Shown: piece after piece, positions 1 to 7,695 of the stretch
Layout: each line of letters opens with the position of its first letter
Numbering within the stretch: the first letter of the stretch is position 1
Assembly (NCBI GenBank): GCA_002440665.1
Contig: DJUX01000054.1
Location: 1-15,111, forward strand
Direction of reading: 5' to 3'
Source of the DNA: Dechloromonas sp. UBA6271
GTDB taxonomy: Bacteria; Pseudomonadota; Gammaproteobacteria; Burkholderiales; Rhodocyclaceae
DNA length: 15,111 nt
Position numbers and translations under genes: made by a program
The notes under the pieces: model-generated
What the model was told of the DNA's origin: nothing
Databases searched by the model: none
The model's input: the letters and a program-made list of their open reading frames with translations, nothing else

Positions 1-158
1 TGGCTATGGCGCGTACTGATCGTGTAGCCATGGTCATGTCCGCAACGCGGGCAGCGAAAGCCTTCCGGCCAGCGCTGGCGAGCCAAGGCCTCATCGCACG
101 CTTCTTCCGTGCCAAAGCGCTTTTGCCATTCCAGCAAATCAATCGCTAAAGCTTTCAT
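1..158 (-). CDS. IS1595-family transposase, N-terminal part (cut by window edge)
   Basis: Reading leftwards from an ATG at 158, 52 codons stay open to the window edge. The product starts MKALAIDLLEWQKRF and carries a CPRCGH zinc-ribbon knuckle at residues 36-41. This layout (a short helix, then a Cys-x-x-Cys ribbon close to the N-terminus) is typical of IS1595-type (ISXO2-like) DDE transposases. A good ribosome binding site, GGAG, lies 7 nt before the ATG. The catalytic domain lies outside the window, so it cannot be said whether the element is intact. I could not identify its terminal inverted repeat in the bases to the right of the gene. Confidence 0.72.
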   Translation of the reverse strand, partial: MKALAIDLLEWQKRFGTEEACDEALARQRWPEGFRCPRCGHDHGYTISTRHS

Positions 159-232
159 GATTCAACTCCGCATCCAATTGATCACAAAGCGTTTGGCAAA
201 AAATACTGAAAATGGTTCACAGGCATATCGCA

Positions 233-393
233 AAATGGCATTTTCTGGACAACTGCCATCAGAAACGCAACGTCGCCCTTTACGACGCGGACTATGCTGA
301 AGATGAGCAGCTGATTCCCGACTGATCAACGTGGCAAAGGAACTTCAGGCGACGGTACTTTCATTGGGTTCCGTAGGTTTTGGTGCCGCCTGA
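233..393 (+). pseudogene. Frameshifted 3' remnant of a HEPN-like small protein gene
   Basis: One reading frame gives FLDNCHQKRNVALYDADY and then EDEQLIPD before a TGA at 323-325. Shifting by one base at about 322 continues with LINVAKELQATV and ends at a TGA at 391-393. Joined, the two pieces resemble the C-terminal helices of small HEPN-domain proteins, in which a 'C..KRN.A.Y' stretch is followed by an acidic helix and a final helix ending in a pattern like 'A.EL...V'. No start codon or upstream half can be seen; the neighbouring insertion sequence probably destroyed it. The HEPN assignment is pattern recognition from memory and is tentative; the frameshift is visible directly. Confidence 0.42.
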
Positions 394-472
394 TTTGCCA
401 ATCAATTTGCTACAACGATCACGCTTGGTCAAATTTAAACGCGCGCCGACATCTGTTGCGGTCGACCATCAA

Positions 473-486
473 AAAATAGCTATTTT
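473..486. promoter_or_regulatory. 14-bp perfect palindrome upstream of cysD
   Basis: AAAATAGCTATTTT is a perfect 14-bp inverted repeat in the otherwise gene-free stretch 394-600. It lies about 75 bases before the predicted cysD -10 element. It could be an operator or a weak hairpin; it does not resemble a CysB site that I would recognise. Apart from this palindrome and the promoter candidate, I see nothing in 394-600. Confidence 0.25.
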
Positions 487-534
487 CAACATCCGGCATA
501 TGTGCTTTCGTAATAACAAGATGCGCACTCGTTC

Positions 535-563
535 TTAAACGAATATTAAGCCCTTGCTACAAT
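535..563 (+). promoter_or_regulatory. Candidate extended -10 promoter of cysDN
   Basis: TGCTACAAT at 555-563 matches an extended -10 element (TGn followed by TACAAT). A poor -35 (TTAAAC, 535-540) lies 17 bases upstream, as expected for an extended -10 promoter. Transcription would begin at about 570. The upstream ATG at 562 would then lie at the very start of, or outside, the message. This supports translation from the ATG at 601. Confidence 0.4.
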
Positions 564-600
564 GGCGACCATTCGACAATCCCCGCGGATTACCCAAGCA

Positions 601-1530
601 ATGACCCAACGCTCTACCCTCTCACACCTCGACTGGCTTGAAGCCGAAGCCATCCACATCATGCGCGAAGTGGCCGGCCAGTGTTCCAACCCGGTGCTGC
701 TGTTCTCCGGCGGCAAGGACTCGATCTGCATGCTGCGCCTGGCCGAAAAGGCCTTCCGCCCGGGCAAGTTCCCCTTCCCGCTGATGCACATCGACACCGG
801 CCACAACTACAAGGAAGTCGTCGCCTTCCGCGACAAGCGCGCGGCCGAACTCGGCGAGCGGCTGATCGTGCGCTCGGTCGAAGACTCCATGGCCCGCGGC
901 ACCGTCGTGCTCAAGCATGAAGGCGAATCACGCAACAAGCACCAGTCGGTAACGCTGCTCGAAGCCATCGAGGAATTCGGCTTCGACGCCTGCATCGGCG
1001 GCGCCCGCCGCGACGAGGAAAAGGCCCGCGCCAAGGAGCGCATCTTCAGTTTCCGTGACGAATTCGGCCAGTGGGACCCGAAGAACCAGCGCCCGGAACT
1101 GTGGAGCCTGTACAACGCCCGCAGCCACAAGGGCGAGAACATCCGCGCCTTCCCGATCTCGAACTGGACGGAAATGGACGTCTGGCAATACATCGAGCGC
1201 GAAAATCTCGAACTGCCGTCGATCTACTTCGCCCATACCCGCCCGGTCGTCATGCGCCAGGGCGCCATCGTCCCGGTCAATGTGCCGCTGGTTTCCGGCG
1301 AGGTCGCCAACCCGTCGCGCGCCGGTGAAGAGATCATCGACCTGCAGGTCCGCTTCCGCACCGTCGGCGACATTTCCTGCACGGCACCGGTCGAATCCGA
1401 CGCCGACACCGTCGAGAAGATCGTTCTCGAAACCGCCACCACCACCATCACCGAGCGCGGCGCTACCCGCCTGGACGACCAGACCAGCGACGCCTCCATG
1501 GAACAACGCAAGAAAGAAGGTTACTTCTGA
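601..1530 (+). CDS. cysD: Sulfate adenylyltransferase subunit 2 (ATP sulfurylase small subunit)
   Basis: CysD makes adenosine 5'-phosphosulfate from ATP and sulfate in the cytoplasm, the first step of assimilatory sulfate reduction, as a complex with the GTPase CysN. The PP-loop SGGKDS lies at residues 36-41 of the chosen start. The family signatures GGARRDEEKARAKER and WDPKNQRPELW follow, and the protein ends in the typical EGYF. At 309 aa it is close to the E. coli protein (302 aa). An in-frame ATG at 562 would add 13 residues. I prefer 601 because the protein then aligns with the usual CysD N-terminus (HLDWLEAEAIHIMREV) and because a candidate -10 overlaps the 562 codon. Neither start has a strong ribosome binding site. 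The stop codon overlaps the cysN start, which indicates translational coupling. Confidence 0.95.
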   Translation: MTQRSTLSHLDWLEAEAIHIMREVAGQCSNPVLLFSGGKDSICMLRLAEKAFRPGKFPFPLMHIDTGHNYKEVVAFRDKRAAELGERLIVRSVEDSMARGTVVLKHEGESRNKHQSVTLLEAIEEFGFDACIGGARRDEEKARAKERIFSFRDEFGQWDPKNQRPELWSLYNARSHKGENIRAFPISNWTEMDVWQYIERENLELPSIYFAHTRPVVMRQGAIVPVNVPLVSGEVANPSRAGEEIIDLQVRFRTVGDISCTAPVESDADTVEKIVLETATTTITERGATRLDDQTSDASMEQRKKEGYF

Positions 1531-2798
1531 TGACCGCCCAAGTTGAAGACCACGGCCTGCTGCGCTTCCTGACCTGCGGCAGCGTCGATGACGGCAAGAG
1601 CACCCTGATCGGCCGCCTGCTGTTCGACACCAAGACCATCCTCGCCGACACCCTGTCAGCCATCGCCAAGACCTCCGAAAAGCGCGGCCTCGGCGCGGTC
1701 GACCTGTCGCTGCTCACCGACGGCCTGCAGGCTGAGCGCGAGCAAGGCATCACCATCGACGTCGCCTACCGCTATTTCAGCACCGGCACGCGCAAGTACA
1801 TCATCGCCGACGCACCGGGCCACGAGCAGTACACCCGCAACATGGTCACCGCCGCCTCGACCGCCAACCTCGCCATCATCCTGATCGATGCGCGCAAGGG
1901 CGTCCTGACCCAGACCCGCCGTCACTCCAAGCTGGCTTCGCTGGTCGGTATCCCGCACCTGATCGTCGCCATCAACAAGATGGACCTGGCCGATTACTCG
2001 CAGGAAACCTACGAGCGGATCAAGGGCGAATACCTTGAATTTGCCGCCAAGGTCGGCATCGAAGACATCCGCTTCATCCCGCTCTCGGCGCTCAACGGCG
2101 ACATGATCGTCGACCGTGGCGACAAGCTGAACTGGTACGAAGGCCCGACCCTGCTTGAGATGCTCGAAGTGGCCCCGGCCGCCCATACCGAGCACACCGA
2201 GAAATTCCGCTTCCCGGTCCAGTACGTCTGCCGCCCGCAGGATTCCGCCAACCCGGAGTTGCACGACTACCGTGGCTTCATGGGCCGTGTCGAAGCCGGT
2301 TCGATCAAGGTCGGCGATGCCGTCACCGTCTTGCCTTCCGGCCGCGAGTCGACCGTGAAAGCCGTACAAATCGGCGGCATCGATATCGGCGAAGCCTTCT
2401 GCGAACAATCCATCACGCTGCTGCTGGCCGATGAAATCGATACCTCGCGCGGCGATATGATCGTCAAGTCGAACGAAGTGCCGGCCGCCGTCAAGCAGAT
2501 CGAAGCCACCGTCTGCTGGATGGCCGAAGCGCCGATGGACCGCGCCCGCACCTACCTGATCCGCCACACGACACGCGACTCGAAGGCCAAACTGGCGGCC
2601 ATCGACCATCGCCTCGATGTCAACACGCTGGAAAAAGTCCCGGCCGAAAAGCTGGCAATGAACGACATCGCGCAAGTCACCTTCAAGCTGGCCCAACCGC
2701 TGTTCGCCGACCCCTACTTGGAAAACCGTGGCGCCGGCGCTTTCATCATCATCGACGAAAGCAACAACAACACGGTCGGCGCCGGAATGATTCTCTGA
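1530..2798 (+). CDS. cysN: Sulfate adenylyltransferase subunit 1 (GTPase subunit)
   Basis: CysN is an EF-Tu-like GTPase whose GTP hydrolysis drives APS synthesis by CysD. The G1 P-loop GSVDDGKS lies at residues 17-24, G3 (DAPGH) at 94-98 and G4 (NKMD) at 149-152. Two beta-barrel domains follow from about residue 220. The protein is 422 aa, shorter than E. coli CysN (475 aa). It has no C-terminal APS kinase (CysC) domain, unlike the NodQ or CysNC fusions. The ATG overlaps the cysD TGA by one base. The gene is followed by a terminator, so the unit is a two-gene operon within this window; cysH, cysI and cysC must lie elsewhere. Confidence 0.95.
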   Translation: MTAQVEDHGLLRFLTCGSVDDGKSTLIGRLLFDTKTILADTLSAIAKTSEKRGLGAVDLSLLTDGLQAEREQGITIDVAYRYFSTGTRKYIIADAPGHEQYTRNMVTAASTANLAIILIDARKGVLTQTRRHSKLASLVGIPHLIVAINKMDLADYSQETYERIKGEYLEFAAKVGIEDIRFIPLSALNGDMIVDRGDKLNWYEGPTLLEMLEVAPAAHTEHTEKFRFPVQYVCRPQDSANPELHDYRGFMGRVEAGSIKVGDAVTVLPSGRESTVKAVQIGGIDIGEAFCEQSITLLLADEIDTSRGDMIVKSNEVPAAVKQIEATVCWMAEAPMDRARTYLIRHTTRDSKAKLAAIDHRLDVNTLEKVPAEKLAMNDIAQVTFKLAQPLFADPYLENRGAGAFIIIDESNNNTVGAGMIL

Positions 2799-2840
2799 AA
2801 TCCCACGGTCAACCGGAAATTTTGGCCAATAATCAAAATC

Positions 2841-2866
2841 CCTCCAGCAGCACGGAGGCATTTTTT
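2841..2866 (+). terminator. Intrinsic terminator after cysN
   Basis: The sequence CCTCC, an 8-nt loop, then GGAGG forms a 5-bp GC-rich stem (2841-2858), followed by CA and six T residues. It starts 43 bases after the cysN stop, where a rho-independent terminator for cysDN is expected. The stem is short, so strength is uncertain. Confidence 0.55.
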
Positions 2867-2963
2867 CTAGCTGTTTAGATGTTTAGCCCCACGGCGTGCT
2901 GGACTGGTTCGATCTTGAATCTGTCTGGTGTGAGGTCAGTTTCAACGCGTAGAGTCCGACGGG

Positions 2964-3342
2964 TTAAGCGGCCATCTGCATTGCATAGTACTGCTGGATG
3001 AAAGCGGCGGGAGGCAGATGGCCGAGTCAAGCCTGCTGTCGGATACGCTTGTAGACGATTTCAATGCACTACGTGATCTCGCATTTAGCCCCTCCCGGGG
3101 CGCGAAACGGCGATGACACCTGTTCGGTTCAAACCCCAGCCGCTTTCCATCGGGGGCGTTGTCCCAGCAGTTGCCCTTGCTATTCAGGTTGAGTCTTGCA
3201 TGCCAAACTGCCGCAGGAACTTCTGGTAGACATGGGCGCAATACTGGCTGCCGCGATCCGAGTGGTGGATCAGCCCCTTGCCGGGCCGCTTGGCGGCAAC
3301 TGTGCGGAACGGCGCCTGCATGACCAGTTGCTGCGTCATGCG
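2964..3342 (-). pseudogene. Decayed 3' part of an IS3-family transposase (OrfB)
   Basis: On the minus strand, several frames together rebuild the integrase core of an IS3-type OrfB. MTQQLVMQAPFRTV and GLIHHSDRGSQYCAHVYQKF carry the second catalytic Asp. After a frameshift comes KGNCWDNAP, and in yet another frame PMES, which holds the catalytic Glu. The tail EIVYKRIRQQA, a stop, then LGHLPPAAFIQQYYAMQMAA ends at a TAA (2966-2964). At least two frameshifts and two in-frame stops make it inactive. The 5' half (OrfA and the first Asp) is missing, and the remnant stops just short of the decarboxylase gene at 3361. No inverted repeat could be placed; bases 2867-2963 may hold the degraded IS end. 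Confidence 0.8.
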
Positions 3343-3360
3343 GCCGGACTCAGCTCCAGC

Positions 3361-3765
3361 TCAATCCCGCCCATCAAACGCCTCGACCGCCCCCATCTCC
3401 TTCAACACCTCATGCGCCGAGCGGAAGGCGTCGATCGCCAGCGGCATGCCGCAATAGACTGCGGCGTGCAGCAATGTTTCCTGGATTTCCTTCATCGTTG
3501 CGCCGTTGTTGACCGCGCCGCGCACGTGGCCCTTGATTTCGGTGGCGCGGCCGAGCGCGGTAAGCATCGATAGCGTCAGCAGGCTGCGCGTCTTGAGGTC
3601 GAGGCCGTCGCGGCACCAGGTGGTGCCCCAGGCGTTGCGGGTAACGAATTCCTGCAAGGGTTCGGTAAAAGCGTCGAGGTTGGCGAAAGCCTTGTCGACG
3701 AAGGCTTCGCCCATCACCCGCTTGCGCATCTGGAGGCCTTGCTCGAACTGGTCGTCGCGATTCAT
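3361..3765 (-). CDS. Carboxymuconolactone decarboxylase-family protein
   Basis: This 134-aa protein has the size and pattern of the PcaC branch of the CMD/AhpD superfamily. The helical core RSLLTLSMLTALGRATE spans residues 60-76, HVRGAVNNGAT follows, and the HAAVYCGMP segment lies at 100-108. PcaC converts 4-carboxymuconolactone to 3-oxoadipate enol-lactone in protocatechuate breakdown. The AhpD-type CxxC pair is absent, so a peroxidase-like redox role is unlikely. No other beta-ketoadipate gene is nearby, so the true substrate is open. The ATG overlaps the stop of the exonuclease gene (ATGA), with GGAG about 8 nt upstream. It is the last gene of a leftward three-gene unit, and an IS3 remnant lies directly behind its stop. 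Confidence 0.85.
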   Translation of the reverse strand: MNRDDQFEQGLQMRKRVMGEAFVDKAFANLDAFTEPLQEFVTRNAWGTTWCRDGLDLKTRSLLTLSMLTALGRATEIKGHVRGAVNNGATMKEIQETLLHAAVYCGMPLAIDAFRSAHEVLKEMGAVEAFDGRD

Positions 3766-4400
3766 GTGTTTTCTCCGAAAAAATTGTCTGGCGCGTTCTT
3801 GCCGCCGGCGCGCAGCCAGGCCCGATACAACTGCAAGGCGACGTGTGCATCGTTGGCCGCGTAGAGCAACTGACGCTCGTTGAGTTGCGGGCTGGCCCAG
3901 TTGCTGGTGCCGGTCTTCTTCGACTTCTGCAGCTTCTGGCCGAAGAAATGCGCCACCGCCACCTTGGCCCCGACCGTTCCCCGATGCCCCGGCCCGCGCA
4001 GCACTTCACCGAGGTCGAGCACGTTGGCCAGTTCGATGCCGAGCCGGGACCTCAGCGCGCTGCGGTCGTTGCCGAGGCCGAAGCCGATCTTGAGGACGGC
4101 GGGCGACTCGAGGATCGCTTGCAGGATGCTGCGGTCGACCCGGCTGGAAACCGGAAAAAGCCAGGCCCGCTCATCGGTCGCCAGCTGGACCAGATGCGGG
4201 CCGGTCGACACCTCGCCTTTGCGGAAGGTGGGCTTCGATTCGGTATCGAAGCCGATAGCGTCGGACGCCATCAAGGCCGCCTGCGCCGCGCTGGCCCGCG
4301 CTGCGGAATCGACCAGCACCACCTGCGCCAGTGTCAGGCTGGGGTAGGCCGGCAGTTCGGCAGCCGCCAGCTGTGACCGGCTGAGGACGACATCGCTCAT
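3762..4400 (-). CDS. DEDDy-type 3'-5' exonuclease domain protein
   Basis: A stand-alone exonuclease domain of the DnaQ/RNase D type, 212 aa from the chosen start. The DEDDy motifs are visible: FDTES with Asp52 and Glu54, GNDRSAL with Asp112, and YAAND with Tyr180 and Asp184. Such proteins remove nucleotides from the 3' ends of DNA or RNA using two metal ions. There is no HRDC domain, so it is not a full RNase D. I chose the ATG at 4400 because it overlaps the esterase stop in an ATGA, matching the coupling seen at the next junction. The longer reading from 4481 would run 27 codons inside the esterase gene. Its substrate cannot be told from sequence. Confidence 0.85.
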   Translation of the reverse strand: MSDVVLSRSQLAAAELPAYPSLTLAQVVLVDSAARASAAQAALMASDAIGFDTESKPTFRKGEVSTGPHLVQLATDERAWLFPVSSRVDRSILQAILESPAVLKIGFGLGNDRSALRSRLGIELANVLDLGEVLRGPGHRGTVGAKVAVAHFFGQKLQKSKKTGTSNWASPQLNERQLLYAANDAHVALQLYRAWLRAGGKNAPDNFFGENT

Positions 4401-5068
4401 GCCAGCCGGGCACGCAGCCAGTGCCCGATCAGCCGGACTTCCTCGATGCACAGCGAATGCGGCATCGGGTATTCGTGCCACTCGACCGCGTAGCCGTGCT
4501 GCATCAGGAAATCCCGCGCCGCTCGCCCGAGGGCCGGCGAAACCACGTTGTCCTGGGTGCCGTGCGCGGCGAGGATGGGAATCGCCCGGTTGGCCGCGCT
4601 CGCCTCGCGGGCCAGCAGGGCCGGGGATGGAATGTAGGTGGACAGCGCGATGACGCCGGCCAGCGCTTCCGGGTAGGTCAGCGCGGTGGTGTAGGCGACC
4701 GCCCCGCCCTGCGAGAAGCCGGCGAGAAAGATGCGGTCGACCCTAATTCCACGCTGGATTTCACGGGCGATCAGGCTCCGCGTCGCCGCGCACGACGCGA
4801 CGATGCCGGCCTCGTCGATGCGTCGGCTATGCGGTTCCAGCGAAATGATGTCGTACCACGCCCGCATGACGTAGCCGCCGTTGCAGGTGACCGGGATGTA
4901 GGGCGCGTGGGGGAAAATGAAGCGCACGCCCGGCGCGTCTTCCAGCCCGAGTTCCGGCACGATGGGGACGAAATCCGAACCGTCGGCGCCGAGCCCATGC
5001 AGCCAGATCACCGAACACTGCGGGTTGGAGGCGGTTTCGACTTCAATGGCACTGAGTTGTTCTTCCAA
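4397..5068 (-). CDS. Carboxylesterase / lysophospholipase-like serine hydrolase (LYPLA family)
   Basis: An alpha/beta hydrolase of 223 aa, the usual size for bacterial carboxylesterase 2 of Pseudomonas type. The oxyanion-region motif HGLGADG is at residues 24-30. The nucleophile elbow GFSQGG is at 117-122 (Ser119), the acid is Asp173 in GTQD, and the base is His204 in PMPH. No signal peptide is seen, so it should act in the cytoplasm on short-chain or lysophospholipid esters. The start is a TTG at 5068: an in-frame stop lies at 5092-5090 and there is no ATG between, while GGAG sits about 8 nt upstream. First gene of the unit with the exonuclease and CMD genes. The 277 bases upstream, to 5345, hold no convincing gene and presumably contain divergent promoters. 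Confidence 0.9.
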   Translation of the reverse strand: MEEQLSAIEVETASNPQCSVIWLHGLGADGSDFVPIVPELGLEDAPGVRFIFPHAPYIPVTCNGGYVMRAWYDIISLEPHSRRIDEAGIVASCAATRSLIAREIQRGIRVDRIFLAGFSQGGAVAYTTALTYPEALAGVIALSTYIPSPALLAREASAANRAIPILAAHGTQDNVVSPALGRAARDFLMQHGYAVEWHEYPMPHSLCIEEVRLIGHWLRARLA

Positions 5069-5345
5069 TTCGATGGCTCCGCTTGCTGTTCATGTTGAGC
5101 TGCCTCTGCGCCGGAAGCGCCGGCAGTCTGCTGCCGCAGTATCCTTGGGCTTGCGCCATTGGGCAAGTTCATACGAATCCGCCGGCCGTGTGGCATTTCA
5201 CCCAAATCGCGCCTTTTGCCGGATGATTTCCCCGATTTCACAGCAAATCGGCGCAGGATTTGGGTCGCCAGGCTGTACACTGCCACCCTCGCCAAAGGCC
5301 GCGCCTCCGCGCCGGCTCGGTTCACCGGTTTTCAAAGGTCAGACA

Positions 5346-5834
5346 ATGCACCCGATCCATGACGTAGACGCCCTTCTCCTGCTGGCCACGGGCCTTGCCT
5401 CCAAGCGGCGGCCGGCCGAGGCGCTCGAGATCGTGGCGGCCATCGACCTGATCCAGGGCAACATTCCGGCCGAGGCGAAACTGAGCGAGGCCTTTTCCCG
5501 GCTCGCCGTGCATGGCCTGCTGTGCGCGGCGGATGGCGGTTTCGCGCTGACGCCGGCGGCCCAGAAAATGATCGAAGTCCTGCCGCGCAAGGTGGAAGCG
5601 GCGGAACGCCTGTTCCGCCTGAAGGACGAGCTTTCCGTCTACACGCCGCAGGGCGAACACCCATCCGTCGAGGTTGCGCCGGAAGCGCTGCGCACCGCCA
5701 TTCTCGCCCACCGCGCTGCCAGCGCAACGGCCGCCAAGAACCTGCTGGTGCCCAAGCCGAAGCCGGTCGAAACTGCCAAGCGTCCCGGCCAGCGCCAGCG
5801 CAAGCCCCTGCCGGCCCGCCGCCGCAAGGACTGA
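5346..5834 (+). CDS. Conserved small protein with winged-helix-like region, unknown function
   Basis: I do not recognise a named family. The 162-aa product is soluble, with no signal peptide. Residues about 5-80 (LLLLATGLASKRRPAEALE, then AEAKLSEAFSRLAVHGLL and FALTPAAQKMIE) read like helices followed by a two-strand wing, resembling a winged-helix domain. Residues about 130-162 form a basic Lys/Arg/Pro-rich tail (PKPKPVETAKRPGQRQRKP) that could bind nucleic acid. The open frame extends upstream to 4917, but that part is antisense to the esterase. The ATG at 5346 follows AAAGGT at a fitting distance. A strong terminator follows immediately, so the gene appears to be a single unit separate from ycaO. 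Confidence 0.75.
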   Translation: MHPIHDVDALLLLATGLASKRRPAEALEIVAAIDLIQGNIPAEAKLSEAFSRLAVHGLLCAADGGFALTPAAQKMIEVLPRKVEAAERLFRLKDELSVYTPQGEHPSVEVAPEALRTAILAHRAASATAAKNLLVPKPKPVETAKRPGQRQRKPLPARRRKD

Positions 5835-5856
5835 GCCGGCAAAAAGCCGGCATTTT
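5835..5856 (+). terminator. Intrinsic terminator after the 5346-5834 gene
   Basis: GCCGGC, loop AAAAA, GCCGGC forms a 6-bp all-GC stem (5835-5851), followed by ATTTT. It begins directly after the TGA and separates this gene from ycaO. The T tract is short. Confidence 0.6.
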
Positions 5857-5919
5857 CGCCGTCGACCGCAACATTCTCGCTGGCGCCACTGCGCCTAAAC
5901 CTTTCAGGCAGGACGCTCG

Positions 5920-7656
5920 ATGCAAAACGAACATTTCATACCGGGCAAGGATGCCTCGCTCGAATGCTCCATCGCCTCGATGCAGGCCAAGCTGGCGGCG
6001 CGCGGTTTCGACATCGAGGAATGCTCCTGGCTCAACCCGGTCGATAACGTGTGGTCGGTGCATGTGCGCAACCGCGCCTGCCACCTGATGTTCACCAACG
6101 GCAAGGGGGCGACGAAACTGGCCGCCCACGCCAGCGCGCTGGGCGAGTATTTCGAGCGCCTGTCGTGCAACTACTTCTGGAATCATTATTTCCTCGGCGA
6201 GACTGTCGCCAACCGCGAATTTGCCCACTACCCGCGCGAACGCTGGTTCCCGGTCGACGGCACCGAGTGGCCGGCCGAACTGCTGACGCCTGAACTGCAG
6301 GTCTTCTACAATCCGCAGAGCACCATCCCGGCCGAAGCGCTGATCGACATGAACACCGGCCATTACGAGCGCGGCATCTGCGCCATTCCCTACGTGCGCC
6401 AGCGCGACGGCGCCGAAGTGTTCTTCCCGGTCAACATCATCAGCAACCTGTATGTCAGCAACGGCATGTCGGCCGGCAACACCCAGGCCGAAGCACGCGC
6501 CCAGGCGCTGTCGGAAATCCTCGAACGCCACGTCAAGTTCAAGGTGATCGCCGAAGGGCTGTGCCTGCCGGACGTCCCGGAAGACGTCATCGCCCGCTAC
6601 CCGACCATCGCCGCCGGTATCCAGTGCCTGCGCGACGCTGGCTTCGGCATCCTGGTCAAGGACGCCTCGCTCGGCGGCAATTATCCGGTGATGTGCGTGA
6701 CCATGCTCAACCCGCGCGACCAGGGCGTCTTCGCCAGTTTCGGCGCGCATCCGCGCTTCGAGATCGCCCTTGAGCGCGCCCTGACCGAACTGCTGCAGGG
6801 CCGCGCGCTGGAAGCGCTCGACGGCTTCCCGCCACCCGGCTTCGATCTCGATGAAGTCGCCAGCGCGCCGAACATCGAAATTCACTTTGTCGATTCGAGC
6901 GGCATCGTGCATTGGAACTTTTTCGACGAAGCCACCGACTTCGAATTCGTCGACTGGAACTTCAACGATCTGGAAAACGGCAAGACCGCCGACGACTACG
7001 CCTGGCTGTACGAACGCATCCACGCCGACGGCCACGACATCTACGTTGCCGACTTCGAGCATCTCGGCGTCTACGCCTGCCGCATCCTGGTTCCCGGGAT
7101 GTCGGAGATCTACCCGATCGACGACCTCGAATGGGAAAACAACAGCAACGGCGCCGCCATCCGCCCAGCCATCCTTAATCTGGCCGAACTCGACGACGAG
7201 CAGTGCGGCCAGTTGCTCGACACCCTGAACGAACTCAACCTTGCCGACGAACGCCCGGTCGCCGCGCTGATCGGCCTCGCCCCAGATGCCGGCTCGCTGT
7301 GGGCCGACCTGCGCGTCGGCGAACTGAAGACCATGCTCGCCCTGGCCATCGGCGACATCGAGGCGATCCGCGAAGGTTGCGAGTGGATTCGCCAGTTCGA
7401 ACAACTCGACGCAGGCCGCCGCCGCGTCTACCAGTGCATCACCACGCTGCTCGGAATGGACGACCCGAACGTTTACGAAGCGGCGCTGGTCAGCCTCTAC
7501 GGCGACGACACGCTGGATCTGGCGACCGATCTGATCGACGGCGAAGTGCGCTTCTTCGGCGTCCAGTCACCCGGCCTGCGACTGGCTGGCTGCGAACTGC
7601 ACCAGCGCCTGCTCGCCGAATACGAAAAAGCCCACCCTGTTGCGGTCGACGCCTGA
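5920..7656 (+). CDS. ycaO: YcaO-domain protein, E. coli YcaO type
   Basis: A full-length (578 aa) match in layout to E. coli YcaO (586 aa). The N-terminus FIPGKDASLECSIA, the segment FTNGKGATKLAAHASALGEY (about residues 58-77), SNGMSAGNT (180-188) and SEILERHVK (198-206) are characteristic. Other YcaO proteins use the Glu residues in these helices to bind Mg-ATP and activate peptide amides. E. coli YcaO is reported to help RimO in beta-methylthiolation of ribosomal protein S12; rimO is not in this window. The C-terminal third (about 420-578) is helical, like the TPR-type tail of the E. coli protein. AGGA lies 6 nt before the ATG. There is no precursor-peptide gene beside it, arguing against a RiPP role. 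A divergent copy of its 3' end lies at 10356-10418. Confidence 0.93.
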   Translation: MQNEHFIPGKDASLECSIASMQAKLAARGFDIEECSWLNPVDNVWSVHVRNRACHLMFTNGKGATKLAAHASALGEYFERLSCNYFWNHYFLGETVANREFAHYPRERWFPVDGTEWPAELLTPELQVFYNPQSTIPAEALIDMNTGHYERGICAIPYVRQRDGAEVFFPVNIISNLYVSNGMSAGNTQAEARAQALSEILERHVKFKVIAEGLCLPDVPEDVIARYPTIAAGIQCLRDAGFGILVKDASLGGNYPVMCVTMLNPRDQGVFASFGAHPRFEIALERALTELLQGRALEALDGFPPPGFDLDEVASAPNIEIHFVDSSGIVHWNFFDEATDFEFVDWNFNDLENGKTADDYAWLYERIHADGHDIYVADFEHLGVYACRILVPGMSEIYPIDDLEWENNSNGAAIRPAILNLAELDDEQCGQLLDTLNELNLADERPVAALIGLAPDAGSLWADLRVGELKTMLALAIGDIEAIREGCEWIRQFEQLDAGRRRVYQCITTLLGMDDPNVYEAALVSLYGDDTLDLATDLIDGEVRFFGVQSPGLRLAGCELHQRLLAEYEKAHPVAVDA

Positions 7657-7695
7657 AAAAGGCCAAAAACCACCCGCCACCTGACAAAGCTCGCC

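Noticed and set aside
1656..2861. 401-codon open frame on the minus strand
   Set aside because: It is antisense to cysN, which is certain from its GTPase motifs.
5008..5325. 105-aa minus-strand frame upstream of the esterase
   Set aside because: Low-complexity composition, overlap with the esterase gene in another frame, and no ribosome binding site or family resemblance.
4917..5345. Upstream extension of the 5346-5834 gene
   Set aside because: The added 143 codons lie antisense to the esterase and in the intergenic gap, and only the ATG at 5346 has a sensible ribosome binding site.
5332..7404. 690-codon open frame on the minus strand
   Set aside because: It is antisense to ycaO and to the 5346-5834 gene, and its Val/Asp/Gly-rich product matches nothing. 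It is a shadow of GC-rich codon bias.
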